From positions 1 through 23,103 of IMG/VR virus record IMGVR_UViG_3300009085_000089: 23,103 bases of DNA; one strand, written 5' to 3'. Origin of the DNA: a virus. Shown here in pieces: positions 13,942 through 21,022 of this stretch. Every line of letters starts with the position of its first letter. The stretch's first letter is position 1. The translations under genes were made by a program, and so were the position numbers. A model generated the notes under the pieces. That model saw only the letters and a list, made by a program, of their open reading frames with translations, made no database searches and was not told where the DNA came from.

Positions 13942-14969
13942 TACCTTACCGTTTTGTTTGGAATAATTTGCTGGTGCTGCCAGTTATGCCTGCCAGTTAT
14001 ATCTCGTCTAAACCTTTCATTTACAAATTTCGCTACACTTTTTCTAAAAGCTCCGTAACTAAAACTATCAGCTAACCGCACAACACAGCCCTCGCACTCA
14101 TCCCCAGCATAGGTTACAGTGTCTTTACATAATGTGCGGATTAGCTTTTCATCCCATGTTCCAACATAGATCACAGGCACCATTGGTACATACAACAACT
14201 CCGCCCAAGTTACAGTGTCTTCCCAAGATAAACACTCATTTCGCTCGTTCCAAATTGAAAATATTAAAAAATAACTTCTCAGATTTTGATACTGGATTGT
14301 GTGTTTTGCATACAAATTTTCTCCACAAACTCTCCACCCTTTAGGTATCTCGTATGCAATAGTGCTATGAAGATTTTTAACCCAATCTCTTGAAGGGTGG
14401 CTTCTTCCATTTAAAGAGCGTGCGTGTAAATAATCTGAATAACAGGACGTGTTCTCTCCGTCCATTTTAATAGTCGCTACAACTTGCTTACCTTCAAAGT
14501 GCTCAGTGCTTGCAAGCACGCGATCATCGTCTGAAACACCCTCGCTCCAGGGTAAGTGATAAGTACGAGGATATTTCACATAAGAACAGAATTCATCTAA
14601 AACTCCGTGTAAAATCTTTTGCACGCTTTCATCAAAAAACAGCTCACCTTTCAACCGCATACCGTTCGGAAGAATTATATTCCCCCACTTGTCGTAGCGA
14701 GAATCAGGGTATAGGTGCGGCGGCAGTACAGGTACCGTTACACTGATGCGCTCTCTTAACTCTTCGCATGTAATAAGCGTCTGCTCCGCTTTTATGTGGC
14801 ACTCACCACACAACGAAGCTCCATTTTCTAAGTAGTACCCGCTGTCCTCCCAGAGTCTTCTTTCTATAATGTGATGTGCATCTTGGGCTGGAGCACTGCA
14901 CACTACACACTTATACTTATCTCGTGCAAAAACTTGCTTTCGAAATTCTTCTCGAGTTAGCAATTGCAT
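13941..14969 (-). CDS. HNH domain-RNA ligase fusion
   Basis: A 342-aa protein. I start it at the ATG at 14969 because an AAAGGAG site is 6 nt upstream. Residues ~1-62 are an HNH-type zinc finger: CVVC (21-24), AHHIIERRLW (31-40), ENGASLCGECHIKAE (49-62). Residues ~80-342 carry the nucleotidyltransferase signature of Rnl2-like RNA ligases: motif I IKMDGEN with candidate adenylated Lys168, GENLYAKHTI (217-225), YFLIFSIWNE (233-242), motif IV EGCVVRL (293-299) and motif V around AKFVNERF with Lys314. RNA ligases join nicked RNA ends and in phages often repair tRNAs cut by the host. The HNH part could bind or cleave nucleic acid. It is the first gene after a strong promoter. Confidence 0.83.
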   Translation of the reverse strand: MQLLTREEFRKQVFARDKYKCVVCSAPAQDAHHIIERRLWEDSGYYLENGASLCGECHIKAEQTLITCEELRERISVTVPVLPPHLYPDSRYDKWGNIILPNGMRLKGELFFDESVQKILHGVLDEFCSYVKYPRTYHLPWSEGVSDDDRVLASTEHFEGKQVVATIKMDGENTSCYSDYLHARSLNGRSHPSRDWVKNLHSTIAYEIPKGWRVCGENLYAKHTIQYQNLRSYFLIFSIWNERNECLSWEDTVTWAELLYVPMVPVIYVGTWDEKLIRTLCKDTVTYAGDECEGCVVRLADSFSYGAFRKSVAKFVNERFRRDITGRHNWQHQQIIPNKTVR

Positions 14970-14975
14970 AGTCGT

Positions 14976-14982
14976 CTCCTTT
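14976..14982 (-). promoter_or_regulatory. Shine-Dalgarno site of the HNH-RNA ligase gene
   Basis: Plus-strand ctccttt reads AAAGGAG on the coding strand, 6 nt before the ATG at 14969. It decides against the GTG six codons earlier, which overlaps this site. Confidence 0.75.
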
Positions 14983-14998
14983 ACCACTAGCTAATCTA

Positions 14999-15027
14999 AT
15001 TATACTATACAATCAGCTAAAAATCAA
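14999..15027 (-). promoter_or_regulatory. Sigma-70/sigma-A-type promoter upstream of the HNH-RNA ligase
   Basis: On the minus strand TTGATT (plus aatcaa, 15022-15027), a 17-nt spacer and a perfect TATAAT (plus attata, 14999-15004) form the best promoter in the window. The -35 box overlaps the stop codon of the 55-aa ORF (15024-15026). It would start a transcript from the ligase gene through tRNA-Ser and the repair cluster to the terminator near 7600. Confidence 0.75.
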
Positions 15028-15191
15028 GTCTCCTCTTGCTTTTGTATCTTGGAAATTGTCTCTTCTACCTGCTGAATACGTTTCTCTAATTCTCGCATCT
15101 TTTTGACAAGCTGCGAGACTGCTATTTCTGTTTGATCTTCCCAGTTCCAAGGTCCATCTGGCATTCTGAGAATTTCCTCCTGATTATACAT
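15024..15191 (-). CDS. 55-aa coiled-coil protein
   Basis: A small protein with an AAAGG site 6 nt before the ATG at 15191. It starts MYNQEEILRMPDGPWNWEDQ and continues as one charged helix, QLVKKMRELEKRIQ and ETISKIQKQEET, with heptad-spaced hydrophobic residues, so a dimeric coiled coil is likely. An internal ATG (MPDGPW) also has an AGGAGG, about 11 nt upstream, so the true start could be nine codons later. It lies between the structured intergenic segment and the promoter. The conserved-looking aromatic PDGPWNWED segment next to a coiled coil suggests a protein-binding peptide. Function is unknown. Confidence 0.62.
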   Translation of the reverse strand: MYNQEEILRMPDGPWNWEDQTEIAVSQLVKKMRELEKRIQQVEETISKIQKQEET

Positions 15192-15215
15192 AATAGACCT
15201 TTCTTAAAGGGTTTT

Positions 15216-15408
15216 GTAAAGCTTTCCACTTTACTTGCTGGTTTGAGCCCGAGCGTGCCGGCTTCGCGTGCCCGACATCCATTACTGGCAAGTGTGCTTT
15301 TCATCGTTAGTCGACTCACTCCAAGCACACCTTTCTTTGGTACCACAGACTATTGGTAAGTAGGCTTGACCACCTGGGGATAATAGCCTCGTACCTCAAT
15401 GTAACCCC
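15216..15408 (-). ncRNA. Candidate structured RNA or untranslated region after the helicase gene
   Basis: The ~240 bp between the helicase stop (15433) and the 55-aa ORF hold no convincing gene but many inverted repeats. Read on the minus strand they are: GGGG (15408-15405) pairing with CCCC (15379-15376), interleaved with AGGCT (15389-15385) pairing with AGCCT (15366-15362), which together would form an H-type pseudoknot; a 10-pair arm AGGTGTGCTT/AAGCACACTT (15323-15332 with 15290-15299, one wobble); and a short hairpin GTAAAG/CTTTAC (15216-15234). A stretch near 15244-15276 is clearly more GC-rich than its surroundings and has a direct repeat ggcacgc. It could be a phage RNA, an origin, a regulatory leader or a relic of a mobile element. 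I do not recognise a known RNA family. Confidence 0.4.
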
Positions 15409-15432
15409 ACATTATTTTTACAAAAATATCAA

Positions 15433-16770
15433 CTAAAATTCTTCCAAAGGTGCATCCATTTTTAGCTCAGTCATACTTTCTCTACCCGTATCCAACAACG
15501 GGTCTACAGCCTCCTCGCAATCAGTCAATGTCATGTAATTAAACTGCTCCTTGACCTTAAATGCAAATCGCTGTTGATTTCTAGCCTTTTGCTGATCTAC
15601 TTCAATAATGTGGCCCGTCTCCTCTGCAATCTCAGCACTATAAACCCAGGACCACATATTGTCCGCATGCTCTTTGATTGCTCTAGAATATCTTACTTTT
15701 TCCTCGTCGTTCACCTGACACAACAACACACTGACCATGTTATAGGGTTTAGCAAACAACTTCATAAAACGAGCCGTTTCACCTAAAGATTTCCACATCT
15801 CCGTTAATTCACTATGTAACAATGAGATATAATCCACTATCAACACATCATACTTAAACCGAGCTAACCCGTAGCACACGTCTTGGATAGTAACATCTTG
15901 CGTTGGGCAATAAATGCTGTATCTGCAATTCTTCTCTCGTCCAATTTTATCAAACTCCTCCCAAGCTTTTGCCATCCGCTCTCTTTCAATAATTGAAGCA
16001 CGGTCACAAAGAATATCCAAAGAATCTACTCTAGAAATGTTTGACAGTATGCGGCACAGCACCTCTTCATGATCCATTTCCAGAGAAACAAGCGCTACAT
16101 TGTAACCTTGGCGATACATGTTTATTAATAGCTGCACCGCCATTGCGCTTTTCCCACCCGACGTACTTGCACCTATAATGATTAACCCCTTACGCCGGAA
16201 CCCCCCATTAATACGATCAAATGTTCTAAAACCCGTCTTTATAAATGCAGTAGTCTTACCCGCAATAATCTCGGATACTAATTTACCCGCATTTCCCTCT
16301 TTCCCAATATGCACCAACTCGTCGTCTGAACCTGATAGTGATCTAGCATCTTGCACAGCTTTCTCATAAAGCTCAATTATCTTTGATGGATTTTCAACAG
16401 TTTTAGCTTGCAAAATGTCTACAGATTCTTTAGAGCACTCATAACAAATTCTAAGCAGTCTGTACTCGTTCAATACAGCTAATAACTGTTTAGCTTCATT
16501 AGTGTTTTTTAATTTATTGCATTTCCGATATCCACCTAAAAAATCTCTAGCTTCCTCAGATAAGCTCATATCCTCCATCAACAGCTCTGCAGAAGGTATA
16601 CCCTTACCTAATTGACCTAGATAAGAAACCCTATTAAAAACCTCTTTAGCGGACGGTACACCAAAATGGGCTTCTCGCAAACTTGCCAATAGTAGCGTTT
16701 TTAAGTCTGCTGCACCATTACATAGATTAGCAATAGCCGTAATTTCACTTGATGCACTAACTGTCTTCAT
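15433..16770 (-). CDS. DnaB-like replicative DNA helicase
   Basis: A 445-aa RecA-fold helicase. Visible elements are an N-terminal helical domain (~1-150), the linker region leading to FIKTGFRTFDRINGGF, Walker A GASTSGGKSA (200-209), VSLEMDHEEVLCRI (228-241), Walker B YDVLIVDYISLL (307-318), the H4-type glutamine in VSVLLCQVN (Gln352), and KARNQQRFAFKVK (395-407) with basic residues in the arginine-finger position. It unwinds DNA at the phage fork as a hexamer, comparable to T4 gp41 or bacterial DnaB. Start ATG 16770 lies 3 nt after the stop of the loader-like gene, so helicase and loader are co-expressed. The C-terminus is acidic. Family assignment is secure. Confidence 0.92.
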   Translation of the reverse strand: MKTVSASSEITAIANLCNGAADLKTLLLASLREAHFGVPSAKEVFNRVSYLGQLGKGIPSAELLMEDMSLSEEARDFLGGYRKCNKLKNTNEAKQLLAVLNEYRLLRICYECSKESVDILQAKTVENPSKIIELYEKAVQDARSLSGSDDELVHIGKEGNAGKLVSEIIAGKTTAFIKTGFRTFDRINGGFRRKGLIIIGASTSGGKSAMAVQLLINMYRQGYNVALVSLEMDHEEVLCRILSNISRVDSLDILCDRASIIERERMAKAWEEFDKIGREKNCRYSIYCPTQDVTIQDVCYGLARFKYDVLIVDYISLLHSELTEMWKSLGETARFMKLFAKPYNMVSVLLCQVNDEEKVRYSRAIKEHADNMWSWVYSAEIAEETGHIIEVDQQKARNQQRFAFKVKEQFNYMTLTDCEEAVDPLLDTGRESMTELKMDAPLEEF

Positions 16771-16773
16771 TCT

Positions 16774-17361
16774 CTACACTTTCTCAGATTTTTTTAAACC
16801 TGCAAATTGTAAGTATGCACCTGTAGTGTGAAGTCTTTGGTTTATGAACTCCACTATGTTTTGGGTAGCAACCGGGACGATTAAAATTGAATTGCGGTAA
16901 GCACTAATGAGAGCTCTTGCATTTTCAATACTATAAGGTAACAAACCACTATCCTCACACAAATCCATAATACACAACACTTCAGGCACCTTATCTCCAA
17001 AACACTTACTAGCTTTTTCTGGACTAAATGTCAAAGCCGAAATAGTAAAAATTTCAAAGCTCTTATTGTTTTCTTTAATTCCATAAAGAAGTTTTGCAGC
17101 GGCTGCATTGCACCCTTTCTCTGTTGGATAAGATCCTATACCTAACAAAAACGGGGTTGTAAGGGTTGAGGAGAGAATCTGCGTAAAAAACTCAAGCTGC
17201 TTTGCTGCAGGAATTGGTTTAACCGTTTTTCCATCTGATGTGTTTAAGGTTTTAAAAGAAAAATCATACTCATAAGCTGAATGGTAGATGTATGGTAAAC
17301 CATTACGCAACAGTGCAGGTTGAGCTACTTTAAACTTTAAATGTTTAGGTAGATTATCCAT
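16774..17361 (-). CDS. DnaC/DnaI-like helicase loader with degenerate P-loop
   Basis: A 195-aa protein directly upstream of the DnaB-like gene, the usual place for its loader. The fold pattern fits an AAA+ loader: FLLGIGSYPTEKGCNAAAAK (71-90) lies where Walker A and its helix should be, FEIFTISALTF is the next strand, VPEVLCIMDLCED (125-137) stands at Walker B, and ARALISAYRNSILIVPVATQ with FINQRLHTT ends the domain. The canonical GxxGxGK(S/T) is absent, so ATP binding is doubtful. Similar CEN/CED and RNS.iiV.at...fi..RL segments occur, as far as I recall, in loader-like proteins of other phages. An alternative is a helicase-binding protein without loading activity. The ribosome site before the ATG at 17361 is weak. 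Confidence 0.55.
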   Translation of the reverse strand: MDNLPKHLKFKVAQPALLRNGLPYIYHSAYEYDFSFKTLNTSDGKTVKPIPAAKQLEFFTQILSSTLTTPFLLGIGSYPTEKGCNAAAAKLLYGIKENNKSFEIFTISALTFSPEKASKCFGDKVPEVLCIMDLCEDSGLLPYSIENARALISAYRNSILIVPVATQNIVEFINQRLHTTGAYLQFAGLKKSEKV

Positions 17362-17455
17362 ATATTCTTTTACTGTTTTTCTTTTTTGGAGAGTAATATA
17401 TTTTTAGGGGGACAAATACAATAGGAATATTTTGCATGCTCATCATCAGGTGTTC

Positions 17456-17803
17456 TTAATCCTTACACTCTAGGCATATATCATCCTCAGGCCTTCCTAC
17501 AGCACAATAGCACCCTGCAATCCCTTTGTGGCAGTAAGGATTCCCATCAGGTGTTTGCAACTTAATTAAATCAATATCCATCTCAACTCCAGTTAGTAAT
17601 TTTTTTCTAGCAATCATCTTAGGTTTTGCGTTCTCTTTTTCAAGGTCAGCTACAGCAGCAGCCACTACCGCTCGTATGCCTTTCAATGCTTCTTCAGGTG
17701 TTTGTGCTAGCCAACTCAAGGATGGAAACTCCGTACAAGTACCTACATACTCAGCATCATCTTTCGACCATAATATATTATAATGATAGGTTTGATCACT
17801 CAC
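17456..17803 (-). CDS. HicB-like protein with Cys-rich C-terminus
   Basis: A 115-aa protein from the GTG at 17803, which has AAAGGTG upstream. An in-frame ATG at 17821 overlaps the end of the helicase gene and has no ribosome site. Residues ~1-55 match the HicB antitoxin fold: YHYNILWSKDDAEYVGTCTE, FPSLSWLAQTPEEALKGIRA and a helix ending in ADLEKEN. This domain normally neutralises the HicA mRNA interferase. No HicA-like gene is adjacent, and instead of a DNA-binding HTH or RHH the C-terminus has a cysteine cluster (YCHKGIAGCYCAVG and ICLECKD), probably a metal site. It may act against a host HicA or have a new role. It lies between the SF2 helicase and the loader. Confidence 0.7.
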   Translation of the reverse strand: MSDQTYHYNILWSKDDAEYVGTCTEFPSLSWLAQTPEEALKGIRAVVAAAVADLEKENAKPKMIARKKLLTGVEMDIDLIKLQTPDGNPYCHKGIAGCYCAVGRPEDDICLECKD

Positions 17804-17814
17804 ACCCTCACCTT

Positions 17815-19275
17815 TTACCATAATTGCTTTTTTGGTTTAGCTTTCTTTTCAGCTTTCTCTCCGGCTTTCACTATAAAATTATGCTCTGCATGTACTTTAT
17901 TTGCAATGTTATAGCACGCATATAGTGCTTTATGCCCTGCATCCGTAAACATTCGAATAATAGGCGTAGGTTTATCCCGGCCTAACTTCTGTTTTAAGCT
18001 CTCCGGGTAGGGTGTGCGTATCCTAGACATTTCCTGGTAATAGTTAGGTGCAAACCCAACAGGAGAAATATAATAATACGTGTCCCAAAGAGGTACATCT
18101 ATACCTAACTTTATCATTTTTCTTATGCCTACCACAACCTGCACTTCCCCAGAACGCACGGATTCCCAAAACTGCTTACGAATATTTTTAGGCACGCGCC
18201 CATCATATGTAGCTACTGTTATGCCTTGTTCTGATAACATACGTGCTAATTCATCTAAATGCTCACGTAACGCACACACTATTAACACATACCGTCCGTG
18301 TTGCACATCCTTGTAAGCTGTGTTGCAAATAAGCTCGTTCCGTTTTTCATCTCTGCATAACTTCTTATGCAAACTAACCCAGTTACGAAAAGATTTAATT
18401 ACAGTGCCCGTATATAAGGGTTCTACTGTGCAGGTTAGCTCCACACTAGTTCCTTGAGACGTAACAGGCCCCATAATATCAAACATAATACACTCATAGC
18501 CATCTTTGCGTTGTGGGGTAGCAGTTAGTCCTAATCTATAGCGGGCATTTAACTTATTGACCACCTTACGGTAACACTCCGCCGCCGAAAGGTGGACCTC
18601 ATCAACGATCACTAACCCAAAAGTGTCTCGCAACTGCTTTAAATACTCAGCTCCCTTATCACTAATAAAAGATTGATAAGTAGATAAGCAAACATCATAC
18701 TTCTCTAAATCGGCACGACAATTCGTCACACCAACTATAGGACTCCCATCACATTGAAGTTCTTTCATATTCGTATGCTGCTCAAATGTTGCTAAAAATT
18801 GATTAAGCAGAGTTATTTCTTGAGCTAATATGAGAGTTTTACACTGCAATGTACATGCAATGTAACACCCCATGACTGTTTTTCCGCTCCGGGGCGCTGA
18901 CTTTATAATACCGTACTTGTACTGTAACCAATTGTTTACTGTTACTTTCTGATTAGGCCACAGTTCTGAGGTAAATTTTAAAGGGTGTGTAAAAGCAGGG
19001 CGCACCATTTGATTTTGAATGTTAAATTTATTGAAAACTCTATAAATTTTCCCTAAATCACCTCTGCAAAAAGCATGCATACCACGCACTTGAACATATG
19101 CAAGAAGCTCCTTAGCTTCACTTAACGGACAATCCAAACATGCATCCGGATTATCTCGTTTCTCCGTGCACCGTGCACATGCAGGATCTTCCACACGATA
19201 TGTGAAAGCTTCAAGGTGACTATCATCTATATGTTGCGATGGAACGTACAAACGTTCTCGTAGAATTGCTTGCAT
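17815..19275 (-). CDS. SF2 DNA helicase, UvsW/XPB-like
   Basis: A 486-aa helicase. It has an N-terminal ~100-residue part with a CARC...CLDC metal-like motif (C33, C36, C46, C49), then the SF2 motifs: Walker A APRSGKT (127-133), VIVDEVHLS (222-230, DEVH box), GLTATPQRKDG (249-259), VLIVCALREHLDEL for motif IV, VATYDGRVP, VVVGIRKMIKLGIDVP for motif V, and a motif VI around YYQEMSRIRTPYP. Family members such as T4 UvsW act on forks and recombination intermediates. The basic, lysine-rich C-terminus could bind nucleic acid. It precedes the HicB-like, loader and helicase genes in one direction. Start ATG 19275 has an AGGA site. Confidence 0.87.
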   Translation of the reverse strand: MQAILRERLYVPSQHIDDSHLEAFTYRVEDPACARCTEKRDNPDACLDCPLSEAKELLAYVQVRGMHAFCRGDLGKIYRVFNKFNIQNQMVRPAFTHPLKFTSELWPNQKVTVNNWLQYKYGIIKSAPRSGKTVMGCYIACTLQCKTLILAQEITLLNQFLATFEQHTNMKELQCDGSPIVGVTNCRADLEKYDVCLSTYQSFISDKGAEYLKQLRDTFGLVIVDEVHLSAAECYRKVVNKLNARYRLGLTATPQRKDGYECIMFDIMGPVTSQGTSVELTCTVEPLYTGTVIKSFRNWVSLHKKLCRDEKRNELICNTAYKDVQHGRYVLIVCALREHLDELARMLSEQGITVATYDGRVPKNIRKQFWESVRSGEVQVVVGIRKMIKLGIDVPLWDTYYYISPVGFAPNYYQEMSRIRTPYPESLKQKLGRDKPTPIIRMFTDAGHKALYACYNIANKVHAEHNFIVKAGEKAEKKAKPKKQLW

Positions 19276-19305
19276 ATTTTCCTAAACTTGAGAGGAGCTA
19301 AAAAC

Positions 19306-19345
19306 AAAGAAAGAAAAGTACACTGATTATTACTCTTCTTTCTTT
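19306..19345. repeat. Imperfect inverted repeat upstream of the SF2 helicase
   Basis: Arms 19306-19320 (aaagaaagaaaagta) and 19331-19345 (tactcttctttcttt) pair over 15 positions with one mismatch around a 10-nt loop. On the minus strand GTTTTT follows, so it could be a weak AU-only terminator for the ligase transcript or an mRNA structure. It occupies most of the 108-bp gap between the RNA-ligase-like and helicase genes. No other signal is seen there. Confidence 0.55.
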
Positions 19346-19383
19346 TACAAAAATGCGATTGATTTTAAATTGGATTCTTTTCT

Positions 19384-19887
19384 TTACAACATATGCCAAC
19401 ACACCCGTTTTATCAAATCCGTGTATTTTCTTTCTTCAAATTCCTGCACGGGCCGCACAACACACCCATCTTCCTGTTCAGAAGAATCGACGGAAATCAT
19501 GGGCAGTTCATGATCTAAACAAAACTCCTCAAACCTATCCCAATGTAATCGAGTTGAACTTACTGAAATATCAAAGAAGCGCACTACTGGTGCTCCAGGT
19601 GCATCATGTACTTTATTGTGCATACCCTTACCGTACACTACACCAAACAGCATTACCGCTTCATTTAACATTGGTGCTAACTTGTATCTACGCACCACTG
19701 TTTCACATATAGTCTTTTCCTTAGGTTTCAAAACAGGGCTGTACATACCTATGCACGGTTTTTCTTCTTTCAGAGTGAATCGTACATAAAGGCCATTGAG
19801 CCTCTTAAAAGCAACCACTCCCTGGCTGCCAATTAGCTCAGGATCAATGGCGTTTCTTATCCCGTCTCTCACGTGTACTTCTATCAC
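19384..19887 (-). CDS. RNA-ligase-like protein with altered catalytic motifs
   Basis: A 167-aa protein from the GTG at 19887, which has a GGGAG site about 6 nt upstream. The last two thirds resemble Rnl2-type ligases: MLFGVVYGKGM (79-89) corresponds to the motif 'l.GE.YG.g', then VRFFDI (102-107) and EDGCVVRP (139-146, motif IV), and a C-terminal KYTDLIKRV. Motif I would be FKRLNGLYVRF (27-37), where the KxDG lysine-aspartate pair is changed (RLNG or a shifted KRLNG), and the motif III glutamate is a valine. If the alignment is right it is probably inactive as a ligase, or uses a variant lysine. A 70-codon longer reading with a TTG start is unlikely. It overlaps the preceding 47-aa ORF in another frame by 44 nt. 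Confidence 0.55.
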   Translation of the reverse strand: MIEVHVRDGIRNAIDPELIGSQGVVAFKRLNGLYVRFTLKEEKPCIGMYSPVLKPKEKTICETVVRRYKLAPMLNEAVMLFGVVYGKGMHNKVHDAPGAPVVRFFDISVSSTRLHWDRFEEFCLDHELPMISVDSSEQEDGCVVRPVQEFEERKYTDLIKRVCWHML

Positions 19888-19987
19888 AGCACTCTCCCTC
19901 TTTTTCCTTCTGATCCTTAGACTCTGCAGGCACAGCAACACCTGTTGCAGGCACAACGTCTCCGGTTACTAATACGGGTTTACCCAT
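19844..19987 (-). CDS. 47-aa protein overlapping the RNA-ligase-like gene
   Basis: The ATG at 19987 has a textbook AAAGGAG site 6 nt upstream (plus ctccttt at 19994-20000), one of the best in the window. The protein has two parts: a hydrophobic, proline/valine-rich start (GKPVLVTGDVVPATGVAVPA) and a strongly charged end (KDQKEKEGE, CCDRSTRERRDKKRH). It lies 24 nt after the DNA ligase stop and ends inside the next gene in a different frame. Function is unknown. Possible roles are a small structural peptide or a leader whose translation opens the start of the RNA-ligase-like gene. Confidence 0.6.
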   Translation of the reverse strand: MGKPVLVTGDVVPATGVAVPAESKDQKEKEGECCDRSTRERRDKKRH

Positions 19988-19993
19988 ACAGTG

Positions 19994-20000
19994 CTCCTTT
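19994..20000 (-). promoter_or_regulatory. Shine-Dalgarno site supporting the 47-aa ORF
   Basis: AAAGGAG on the coding strand, spaced 6 nt from the ATG at 19987. It is the main argument that the short ORF is translated. Confidence 0.65.
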
Positions 20001-20011
20001 CAACCGTTAAA

Positions 20012-20971
20012 TTATATCTTATCTACCCTAAATCTTACAAAAATAGGGCACCTTCGAATGCTTACCGGCGCTTGGTCATCTTGGGATTTTACTTCCACAT
20101 AACATCCCTTTAAAAGCTCTCGAAATTTCCAAATTGTTTCCCGATCACACAACTCTGATACATTTAGAGTGCTAAACTCCTCTGCTGTGCCAGCAAGCTT
20201 ATAAAATTCCCATTGATCTTTTGATGGCTTATCCAAAAATCCTCCGCCCACATGCAACAATCGGCCATCAACCTCCACAACAATTTTACCTAAACGGTTT
20301 TTATTTTTCCCTTGACCTGGTTCAAAAGCAACAATTGGAAACTCTTCCGTCTTGGTTGGTTTCATTTTGAGCCACTTACCTGTGCGTCTATAGTTATCAT
20401 AGGAACCGTTTGGATCCTTTAGCATGATTCCTTCATAACCCCGCTCTAATGATTGCATGTAGTAAGTATTCACTTCTGCAGCATTATGCAAGAGCTGTCC
20501 CTCTAAAAGAGCTACTTTAGACGTTTTCTGTAGAATAGGTAGTAATAACTCTTTTAAACGTGCATACCGCTCTGAGCATGGCGTATTATCTTCATAATAT
20601 GGTTTCTTAAAAATAGATAGATTAACAAAGTCAAACACCACAAAAACTAACTCATGATCTGCTTGAGAAGATGTATTTTTTCCAAACAACATACCCGTCT
20701 TTGCCCAGGGACTTCCATAAATATCACCTTTCTTTAGTATGGTGGTAAGTTCCCCGTCAAATACACCTTCTTGTACCACACTGCTTAACCAATCACATAT
20801 AGTAGGTAATTTTGACGTAACATCTAAACCAGAATGCGTTAATGCAGTGCTTTTACCATCCAGCACTTTAACAAATAACCGTCTCCCATCAATTTTTGGC
20901 TCTCCGAAAATCGGAAAATAAGTCTTGTAATCTTGAGTGTTTGCAGCGCTCATTCCAAGTTGCTTATTCAT
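20012..20971 (-). CDS. ATP-dependent DNA ligase
   Basis: A 319-aa minimal ligase, near the size of small viral and bacterial ATP ligases. Motif I EPKIDGRRL has the adenylated lysine at 26. FDGEL (71-75) is motif III, VFVVFDFV (109-116) motif IIIa, YEGIMLKDP (179-187) motif IV and KWLKMKP (199-205) motif V. From ~210 an OB-fold follows, with IVAFEPGQGKNKNRLGKIVV and ending in PIFVRFRVDKI, which probably holds motif VI (RRCPIFVRFR). It seals nicks at Okazaki fragments and in repair, working with the exonuclease, UDG and clamp in this window. The ATG at 20971 has a GGGGG stretch upstream. An ATG at codon 7 is a possible alternative. Confidence 0.93.
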   Translation of the reverse strand: MNKQLGMSAANTQDYKTYFPIFGEPKIDGRRLFVKVLDGKSTALTHSGLDVTSKLPTICDWLSSVVQEGVFDGELTTILKKGDIYGSPWAKTGMLFGKNTSSQADHELVFVVFDFVNLSIFKKPYYEDNTPCSERYARLKELLLPILQKTSKVALLEGQLLHNAAEVNTYYMQSLERGYEGIMLKDPNGSYDNYRRTGKWLKMKPTKTEEFPIVAFEPGQGKNKNRLGKIVVEVDGRLLHVGGGFLDKPSKDQWEFYKLAGTAEEFSTLNVSELCDRETIWKFRELLKGCYVEVKSQDDQAPVSIRRCPIFVRFRVDKI

Positions 20972-21022
20972 ACCAGCAAGCCCCCTTTCTACAATAAGTA
21001 TACATAGGAGCTTGTAAAAAAT

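Noticed and set aside
15122-15346. 74-codon minus-strand frame across the structured region
   Set aside because: It overlaps the 55-aa ORF in another frame, has a GTG start with no ribosome site, and low-complexity content. Kept only as an alternative explanation for the segment.
15330-15360. TGGTACC resembling the T-box core
   Set aside because: Only seven bases match. No specifier stem, terminator or aminoacyl-tRNA gene is nearby.
19888-19956. Longer start (TTG) for the RNA-ligase-like gene
   Set aside because: No ribosome site, atypical leucine/arginine-rich peptide, and full overlap with the better supported 47-aa ORF.
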